Both the position numbers and the translations under genes were made by a program. From assembly GCF_905147045.1 (NCBI RefSeq), contig NC_065897.1, forward strand, positions 5,843,001 to 5,907,000: 64,000 nt of DNA. Reading direction: 5' to 3'. Source of the stretch: Nymphalis io (taxonomy: Eukaryota > Arthropoda > Insecta > Lepidoptera > Nymphalidae). Under the pieces are notes generated by a model, which saw nothing but the letters and a program-made list of their open reading frames with translations, was not told where the DNA came from and did not search any database. Positions 56,173 to 64,000 of the stretch are shown here, piece after piece; position 1 is the first letter of the stretch, and each line of letters starts with the position of its first letter.

Positions 56173-59100
56173 AAATTGGCGTATATTAAATTCAAAATAA
56201 TATTATTGCGGACTTAGTAAGAAATAATTTACATATATGTATAGACAGACAATGTTCTGTACATTCCGTTATCGTGAGTAAGCGTAGGCAATGTTCACAC
56301 TGGACTCTGATTTGACACAAGAGATCTTAAATAAAGAATAATTATCTTTTGACCTGAAATAACAAAGATTATTTTAAACGCTATGACGATGTTTGCACAG
56401 AGTCCCTTAAACTTTTTTAAACTAATTCCGTATTCGAATAATATGATTATATGTACATAAAAAAATCTAGGATGGAATTTGTTAAGGTCTAATATTGGAT
56501 TTAAAAATAGTTACTAATGTTTTTTTTAAATATAAATCAAAGGTTATTTCGTTCTATTCATAGTATGATAAAAGTAATAGCACTAAAATGTTACTGTACT
56601 AGTTTCTGGTCATGGTTTCGCCCGCGTGTGAGGTGTTGGATACACTATTTATTTTCCTGTAATAAAGCAACGATAAACAAATCATAAGTTAATACATCCT
56701 CCAATTTATATGCACTTCAAACAGTAGTTTAATAAACCTTTTTTATTATTCAACTACTTCATCTCAATTCAATGTAAAAGCTTTTTATTTTCTGTTTTAC
56801 TCCCACTATGATTGATATAGACTATAAAATCTGCACAAGCTATACATCTGAAACGAATGAATAGCTTAGAAATGCATATGATACAAAGGAAGAAACTTGC
56901 ATTTATACGTATGTCCAATACGTTGCACATTTCAATTTAATTAAGGAATATTATTATTGATTTTATAAAAAGAGTTAAATGGGCTTAATCAATTGGCAAT
57001 AAGCTGTAACTATAGTAACCACAGATAGACCATTATCCCGATTTCAATCTAAGCTTCCAAGTTAATTCCTTTAAAAAACCAAGTCGCTACGAGAACAATG
57101 CCAAATGAAACCACTAAAAAGAATTTGTGATGTAAGTTTTCATTTAAAAATCATTCTAAAATTAATTCTGGTTTTAATATGCGCCGTGATTTTTTTAATG
57201 AAATTGAAATTTTTCTTATTAATATTAAGCTACCCTTTATATTATATAATATAAAAAATATTTTTAATCTTTTATGAAAGCTATTTATTATATAGATAAT
57301 ATAAACCATTTTAAAATCATTACAATGATAGTCTTATATGATTTTCGTTAAGGGCATTTTAAGTAAGTACATAAAAAAGTTTCTTAATAATAAATAATAT
57401 TTACAACGATCTTTAGCGTATATGAAAATAAAGCAACAATTTTACATTAAATATATTGTAAATTAATTTTAAAACTTTACGCATTCAAATTAATCCTCCG
57501 TTATTGCGATTCGAAACCCTGTCGGCCCGAATATTTGGTCGTTCTGAATGACTGCCAATTCATAGGTCAGGTCGGCGACTGTGTGTCTCGCCAGCAAATA
57601 AAACCAGTCTCAATAACAGAAGGAATATATCTCTGTGTCCTACATCTATGACCTCTATGCGAAGTCTTAAACTTTTTATATAAGTATAAATGTCATAACT
57701 TATTATTGCGAAATCGGTACAAGTAGGTACGAATATATTTATAGCGTTTAATAAAATAATTAAATCGCAAGTAATAATATCAAATATTTTTTGCACCTAT
57801 TGATGCGCCTCGGGGGTAAGACTGGTTCGTTTTCCGTGACGGCTAACGTCATGTGCCGTAATGCCCCACTCTGCCGTCGCTTTTTCACTGAGAAAATATA
57901 TTTATTTTACTAATAAAAATCAGTTTTATATATCTAACTCCGTATTGATTCATTGGTCTTCTTTAATTATTATTATAAGTTATTTTAATAACCATAAATT
58001 TAAATGCCTGCCAACTATCGGCCATCCTGTGACGGACAAATTTTATTTACACACAATAGATTTTCATCATATAAAACGTCAATCAAAAACTTGTTGAAAT
58101 TAATAATTTATTAATCACTTGAAAAGTATGAATAATCATTAAGTATTTTGAAATAATGAAAAAAATCTCATTAGAGATAGAATTATCAAATATTTTTAGA
58201 AGGTAACTCATTAATAAACCTTCGCGTTCTTCGTCTAATTTTGATCCGAATACCTTCAGTGGAAGTATTTTCTCGAGTGGAAGTAATCTAAATCGCTATA
58301 AAACTCGCAACGGATGCTATTTGTCGATGAAATATCTTTAACCGGATTAATTAAGAAGTTATTAAACATTAATTGCGCAAAATGTTTATTTATTTACACA
58401 AATAATTGCTCTTATTAAAGATAAACATTATCAATGTAAAATATCCGTCTATTAAACATAACAAATAACGCCTAGGAAAGCTTAGCGTAAGACCAGTCCA
58501 ACTAGGTATTTAAATTATAATATTAATTAATAAATTTGTCTGTGTCCAAGCTTGCAACTGATAAATTTTAAGTAAAAAATCGAGATAGATTTTTTTATCA
58601 TAAGACATACGTTTTCTACATGTAGATAAAATTAACTTTCAAATTTTAATTATTGTTTTAAAGAACAAAAAACTTAAGTCGACTAATTTTTTGTCAATTT
58701 GTGTAATAGTGGAAAATTAAATATATTTTTTCATTCAACTATGAAATCTATAATAGCTATATATTTCTATTTTTATCACGCAATTACTCGTTTTTATCAA
58801 AGAATAGTCTATGAATATCTATTCATAAAATAAGTTATCTAATTAGATAACACACTACTAAGCTATTGTAATTCTAAACAGTAGTAGTAATTACTATGTT
58901 GCAGTTTATATCATATCATTTTTCATGTTTTTCAGCGCATTGACGAGTGAAACAATCTAGTACTGTCAGTTAATATATTAGTCTGACTGTCTATTAAGGT
59001 TTAAATAATATTAATATAATGTGTATGTCTGTTGTTTCATTCAAACTTGAAGCTCAAGTAGCTTGGCTTAGAATCATAATAATTAAAGTTCAAAAATTAT

Positions 59101-59194
59101 AACCCGGATACCTGTAGAACTATTACAATGTGATTTGATGTAGCTATTTATTTTTATAAATCATGTTAACATTGACAAAATATATATATTCTTG
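56173..59194. other. Long AT-rich stretch, possible Hel-E scrap
   Basis: At 56598-56640 ACTAGTTTCTGGTCATGG and TTTCGCCCGCGTGTGAGG resemble the Hel-E terminus. Two GC-richer patches (57500-57610 and 57800-57880) remain unidentified. The remainder shows nothing. Confidence 0.45.
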
Positions 59195-59270
59195 GCACCA
59201 ATGTCAAGGATCGGTGGTAACCACCTAACGTCAGGTGCCCACTCCCTCTTTATTTTATAAAAAAAAATTA
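59195..59270 (+). mobile_element. SINE-A 3' end
   Basis: CTTGGCACCAATGTCAAGG, GGTAACCACCTAACGTCAGG and TTTATTTTATAAAAAAAAA make up the last 75 bp of the family, diverged. Confidence 0.7.
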
Positions 59271-59665
59271 GTGATCGCACATTGGTCGAAATTCCATTAT
59301 AATTCATTGCTATTAATATTTAGACTATATATTAGACAGTTAAAGGGTTCTGACAGATTTAGGTCCATTCTTATTTTTTATATTTGTCATACAATTTTGT
59401 AATGGTTTCATCTAAACATAATGTCACAAGGCACGCGCCCAATGACGCCATCACCGTGAATTAAGGCGTGAAACCATTACAGCGGACAGGAAATTTGCAC
59501 GTCTGTATCACGTGCTGTGAGCACTATGGAAATTAGGAAACAGCTTAGCTTTATTAGCTTCGGAATATATATATATATATATATATCCATAAAATGACGA
59601 TATCATTCATAGCAATTAATGGAATTTGTTTTAAAACAAACCTATTAAAATGGAACTTATTAATT
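59271..59665. other. Stretch without a recognised gene
   Basis: Nothing recognised beyond a (TA)n run at 59564-59586. Confidence 0.5.
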
Positions 59666-59847
59666 ACTAGTTTACGCCCGCAACTTTTCACGAGTGTTAG
59701 GAGGAAGAGAAGGTGTTAGGTATAAAAAAGTAGCCTATGTCCGTCCTTGGGGTTCAAATATGCTTCATTCCATTATTCGGTTTAGTGATTTAGCTGTAAA
59801 AGCGTAACAGATACAGTTACTTACACATTTATAATATAAGTATAGAT
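59666..59847. mobile_element. Hel-E copy 2, Helitron-like
   Basis: ACTAGTTTACGCCCGCAAC opens the copy. Next come GTTAGGTATAAAAAAGTAGC, CTATGTCC, GGGGTTCAAATATGC, GGTTTAGTGATTTAGCTG, AAAGCGTAACAGATACAG and CATTTATAATATAAGTATAG. These motifs are, from memory, common in moth and butterfly genomes. Assignment to Helitrons rests on the CTAGT terminus with adjoining GC-rich inverted sequence. No protein is encoded. Confidence 0.62.
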
Positions 59848-60971
59848 CGAGTATTTCATTTATACTTTTGTATAATTGTTTACGTGGTCCAATAGTTGTT
59901 TCAGTGCAGTAGGTAATTTCAACAATTCCTTTACAACAGAAATGTTTCCCATTAAAATAAAGACGGTAAATACTCGGTCCACTGACAACAGTTTCAAAAA
60001 TACATTTAAAACGTCCGTACAGCAATAACATTTTACCGCAGCCGTCACGCATCGCTTGCGTTATTTTTTGTTGAACATATTTTTTGTGTTCAGTGTTATA
60101 TTACTCAGTCGGACATGAAAAAACAACTGCTATCAGTTTGTAGGGCAAGCCTTACGAAAGGTTGACTTTCGAGGTGTAGCTCATCTACTCAATGTGCGTG
60201 TCACATGAAAATTTAATAAAGCACTAAATTATTTTAGTCAGTATTTAGTATGTGGCTTTCATTTTATGCTAAGCACGCACTCGCGCACTTTATAACACAA
60301 AATCAAAATGTTTTTAACCGTTGATTATGAAAAAATTGATTGAACGAAAAATACGTATTATTTATAGATTATACTAGAATTCAGTTTGTAACAAAATTAT
60401 TCAGAATCTGCCATCGTGCCATTTAAAAGTTTAGTATTATTAAATTAACGATTTTTTATTTTCATTCGTAATAATTAGTAATTTTTACTAGCCTTAATGG
60501 TGAATGAAGACTTAAACAGGAAATCAACATATCTGGGAGCCCGAAGAAGTATGAACCTACCTCCTACAACATATATGGCCTAGGCCTTAATAATCTGAGA
60601 ATATATTGTGACAGAACGCGCTCTTTTCAGAAAATACTGTATAAAGTTACGGAGGCGACCGTTTTACGATTTATACAAATTTAAAATATTCATGGGAGTA
60701 TATTGTTTTGTAATATTAATGTCATATCATCATATTAGCATCGAAATAGTTGTGAAACTATTTTAATCATTCGCTCTATTTACTCGTATTGAATAAGCTA
60801 TACTTTACGGGGCGTCACATTTGTGGGTGAAATAAACATGGTAAATTGAGAGACATATACTTGTTTCTCTAAACGGCACTCTCCTTTGAGCAGCGTATTA
60901 ATTAATTTATACCCATATTTAATATACCATAACTATAATATAATATACAGGTGATTGCAACTAATTAAAAG
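59848..60971. other. Stretch without a recognised gene
   Basis: Minus-strand frames at 59765-60052 begin within Hel-E and have no known motif. Nothing else is recognised. Confidence 0.5.
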
Positions 60972-61270
60972 ATTTTTTTTTTTTTTTTATAGAATAGGAA
61001 GGCGGACGAGCATATGGGCCACCTGATGGTAAGTGGTCACCAACGCTCTTAGACATTAGCATTGTAAGAAATGTCAACCATCGCTTACATATCCAATGCG
61101 CCACCAACCTTGGGAACTAAGATTTTATGTCCCTTGTGCCTGTAATTACACTGGCTCACTCACCCTTCAAACCGGAACACAACAATATCAAGTATTGCTG
61201 TTTTGCGGTAGAATATCTGATGAGTGGGTGGTACCTACCCAGACGAGCTTGCACAAAGCCCTACCACCAG
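60972..61270 (-). mobile_element. SINE-A, full length, youngest-looking copy
   Basis: The copy is complete from a 17-base T-run and TATAGAATAGGAAGGCGGAC to GAGCTTGCACAAAGCCCTAC and CACCAGT. Few differences from the majority sequence and a long homopolymer suggest recent insertion. Confidence 0.95.
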
Positions 61271-61273
61271 TAA

Positions 61274-61340
61274 AATACAATATGTGTAAATGAAAAAAAA
61301 ATATAAAGTAAGATACAATATGTGTAAATGAAAAAAAAAT
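61274..61340. repeat. 37-bp tandem duplication
   Basis: ATACAATATGTGTAAATG followed by an A-run occurs at about 61275 and again at about 61312. It directly follows the 5' end of the SINE-A. Confidence 0.85.
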
Positions 61341-61550
61341 TGTAGATAGAAAAACGAAACTGTTATCGCATAGCTAGAATCAGAACAAATAAAGTCTTTT
61401 AAAACGTCGATATATTTCATTTTTTTCATTTGAAAACTACGACTATTGTAAATTTTCTATTTGACAAATATATTTTTTAACTCGGATTTGTCGATCGTAA
61501 ACTAAAACTTACGTAAGCCGTTTCATAAAATATTAGAAGATTAATATTTT

Positions 61551-61735
61551 CTTGGTGGTTTTGTGCAAGCCTTTAAAGCTCGTCTGGGTAGGTATCACCC
61601 ACTCATTAGATATTCTACCGCCAAACAGCAATACTTAGTATTGCTGCGTTCCGGTTTTTAGGATGAGTGAGTCAGTGTAATAACATCCACAAGAGACATA
61701 ACATCTTAGTTCCCAAGGTTGGTGGCGCATTTTAT
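61551..61735 (+). mobile_element. SINE-A 5' part, 3'-truncated
   Basis: CTTGGTGGTTTTGTGCAAGCC, GTCTGGGTAGGTATCACCC and CCCAAGGTTGGTGGCGCATT are present. The copy then stops without the tail. Loss of the 3' end must be secondary, because the tail is needed for retroposition. Confidence 0.85.
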
Positions 61736-61888
61736 AACTACTGTGTTTTTTATGGTTTTTATCACTATGATCTATATAAAATAATCCGGTATCAAGACGA
61801 TTACAAAATGTTTATAATATATATTTGAAAAGAAAATATATTGATTTTGATTTTTTAATTCGGTATACGAATGATAAAAAGTAAAATA

Positions 61889-62085
61889 ACAGCTTATAAA
61901 AGTCTAATTGCATGGCATCCTCTCCTTTTGAGGAAGGAGGCTTGGAGCTGATTCGAGTAGTCACTTGAGAACGGAATGAATTATAAGCACAAATTAAGTA
62001 CTTAAAAACTCAGTGGTGCCTAACGGGTTTGAATCCACAATACAGGTTGATATTATCGTGCTGTGAGCCATCTCGGCTCGGCGAC
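61889..62085 (-). mobile_element. SINE-B, worn
   Basis: Reverse blocks: AATAACAGCTTATAAAAGTC, TCCTCTCCTTTTGAGGAAGG, ATGAATTATAAGCACAAATT, AACTCAGTGGTGCC, GGGTTTGAATCCAC (box B) and GAGCCATCTCGGC (head). Confidence 0.82.
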
Positions 62086-62404
62086 GAATAATAGGTTCCA
62101 GTAAAATGTTAGCACACTGAGCACGAATGTACAGTGCTCGGAAATCAAAAGCACTTATCTTCCGGAACATGGCCGGTCTAACGGTCGTATGTTTAAACTG
62201 AAAACAAATGGAAACGAAATCAAAATAGATATTTCAAACGTGCTCTAGATATTAGTATGAAAACTTTCAGTTGCTCAGCGCTCGATGAAGCGTTATTTAT
62301 GAAAAATAATATATATATATATTGCACCTTAACATTGATATATATATGTCAAAATGCAATATTAAATGCAATCATACATTCTTTTTTTAACCGCAGTAAT
62401 TTGA

Positions 62405-62516
62405 TTAAAACTATTCAACATCATCATCATATTCAGCCCAACATAATTCCACTGCTGGAAATAGGCCTCCTCACAGGCGCGCCAGTTCTTCCGGTCCTGT
62501 GCTAGTCGCATCCATT
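62405..62516 (-). mobile_element. RTE LINE 3' end with trinucleotide tail
   Basis: The minus strand encodes MRLAQDRKNWRACEEAYFQQ, then WNYVGLN. This parallels LRKAEDRELWRTLGEAYVQQ, then W, of the RTE copy at 48916-51060. An (ATG)n run follows, consistent with the short tandem tails of RTE elements. This is a 5'-truncated copy of a related but different RTE. Confidence 0.85.
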
Positions 62517-63059
62517 GACATTATTATTTATATATATTATTATACATATAGGCTAAAAGTTATGTTATTTTGGATATTATATGTTAAATAAACGGTAATA
62601 TCAGCCAATAGATTTTATATTTATATAAATCAGTATATCTATAAAATAAAACAAAAGAATGTCAGATATATTTTGCCTTAAACATTAATAAATTTCTGAA
62701 TACGAGCTTGGAAAAAATATATAAAATCCTGCAACCCTGAATTACCATTTTCTTTAATCTCTCAGAAAATCTTTAGACGAAATGTTTTTATTTAAAAGGT
62801 ATCATAGAAATATAATAATTATTATTTAATTGTTCACTTTTATAAAGGTAGAACCTTGGATGGCTTCTAAAAAAGTGTAATTAAGTAGTGTGTTTAACAT
62901 TAATTATAACAAAAACAAATTTAATTAACTCTTAGATTAAAATAAAATTCTCACCGATTAAATTAAAACATTTCTTATTAAGGGTAACACTATTATTTAT
63001 ATTTACCTTAATTTTGTATTGTTCTATACAAGAAAATTAAATTCAAATTTGTCACTTCA
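62517..63059. other. AT-rich stretch without a gene
   Basis: Nothing recognised. Confidence 0.55.
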
Positions 63060-63150
63060 ATAGTTAAAATTCAAAGCGGGTGAAACCTCGAAGCACACCT
63101 ATATAATAACGTTCGCTGAAACGCGCGACATTTCCTGATATGCGAACAAA
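63060..63150 (-). repeat. rep-L copy 4
   Basis: In reverse this gives GCGCGTTTCAGCGAACGTTA, TTATATAGGTGTGCTTCG, then AGGTTTCACCCGCTTTGA. It matches the GCGCGTTTC and GCTTC..TTTCACCCGCTTT blocks of copies 1 and 2. Confidence 0.55.
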
Positions 63151-63880
63151 AAACGTCGCCTTATTATATAAGTGTAATTTTATCTATCATGTTTCCATAA
63201 TCTCTCAGACCATTAAGAGTTTGAATTAATCAGACTTATGTTTTCATAAGATTATATGAAAATATACAGAGATGTATACAGAATTATGTTTTCATTAAGC
63301 TTACAAATAATACATTATACCTATACCGAACTGAAATTAGAATCAATTTTATGCTAATCCTTACCGTCCCTGCCTACACAGAAAACTATTTCCACTATAA
63401 GAGTCACGTCACGAGGCCTGGTATCCACTATTGAATACCGTAGTTAGACATTATTTTTACTCTATTTTTCGATCTGGGAATTTTTCCTCTTTGTCTTCGG
63501 TCCGTAATTGAATTCCGTTTGAAATAAGAACGTGGTGAGTTTCAACTCTAGTTTGATTTTACCATTTGCGTAGGATATTCCGTAAAAAATAATTTATATA
63601 TTATTATAATAACATAAATTCATTTTAAACATTCGTGGAAAGTGATTGGTAAATGAAGTCACTCCTGTTATAAAAATAATTCAATATTTTTCACGCGTTC
63701 GTGGATTTAACTATGCTTTGATTATTCCATAGGTGAAAATCAGCAATGTTTTTCTTTTTACGTTGATAGCGTTGACAGTTTTTATAATATCCAAATGTAT
63801 AAATCATAAAATGAGTTTCTTATAAGATATAAAGTAATCAAACATTTCCTAAGTGCTTTTAAACATGGTCATTGCTATAT
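63151..63880. other. Stretch without a recognised gene
   Basis: Nothing recognised. Confidence 0.5.
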
Positions 63881-64000
63881 ACTGGTGGTAGAGCTTTGTG
63901 CAAGCTCGTCTGGGTAGGTACCACCCACTCATCAGATATTCTACCGCAAAACAGCAGTACTTGGTATTGTTGTGTTCCGGTTTGAAGGGTGAGTGAGCCA
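63881..64000 (+). mobile_element. SINE-A, cut by the window edge
   Basis: The copy opens ACTGGTGGTAGAGCTTTGTG and matches the family perfectly or nearly so to the last base. Its 5' hairpin is fully paired: GGTGGTA (63884-63890) with TACCACC (63919-63925), and GAGCTT (63891-63896) with AAGCTC (63902-63907). Confidence 0.93.

Overview
The window looks like AT-rich nuclear DNA of a moth or butterfly (Lepidoptera). The clues are the repeat types, a degenerate RTE-clade LINE, a CR1/jockey-type LINE end, and an embedded copy of U1 snRNA that resembles the silkworm form as I recall it. The species cannot be read from the sequence. I found no host protein-coding gene I can support. The longest open frames belong to retrotransposons, to SINE copies read through by chance, or to a (TA)n tract. 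The window is therefore intergenic or deep-intron DNA.

Most recognisable content is dispersed repeats, named locally here. SINE-A is about 300 bp, begins ACTGGTGG and ends ACCATCAGGTGG...TATAAAA. SINE-B has a tRNA-like head beginning GCCGAGATGGCCC and a tail ending CAGGCTGTTACTG. SINE-C has a tRNA-like head with box A TGGTCTAGTGG and an (ATT)n tail. SINE-D has two copies with box A TGGCGTGGTTG. SINE-I is one tRNA-like head. Hel-E and Hel-F are Helitron-like CTAGT-ended elements. rep-K and rep-L are unnamed dispersed repeats. There is also one short MITE candidate.

Region by region. 0-5 kb: a MITE candidate, a CCCGGG-rich repeat split by a SINE-A, a U1 snRNA-like copy, then a run of SINE-B/A/A. 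5-19 kb: SINE copies every 0.5-1.5 kb, a (TA)n palindrome near 8.7 kb, and a C/B/LINE-tail composite near 12.4 kb. 18.9-19.3 kb: a SINE-B/SINE-A chimera apparently nested in a Helitron-like element. 19.4-24 kb: mostly featureless, with two rep-K copies. 24-32 kb: sparse SINEs, a perfect 15-bp hairpin and a small unidentified protein-like remnant. 33.1-33.9 kb: the 3' part of a CR1/jockey-type LINE with an intact frame. 35-48 kb: further SINEs. 48.9-51.1 kb: a 5'-truncated, multiply broken RTE LINE. 52-64 kb: sparse repeats, a SINE-A/SINE-C chimera, a short RTE 3' end, and a SINE-A running off the window edge.

The parts relate to one another as parasites. The CR1/jockey-type LINE shares its 3' tail motif with SINE-A, so it is a plausible mobilising partner. 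The RTE copies are dead. The most interesting single observations are the U1-like copy, with paired stems but an altered 5' end and no fourth stem; compensating base changes in the 5' hairpin of SINE-A copies; and two SINE chimeras. Family assignments rest on reading and memory; no database search was run.
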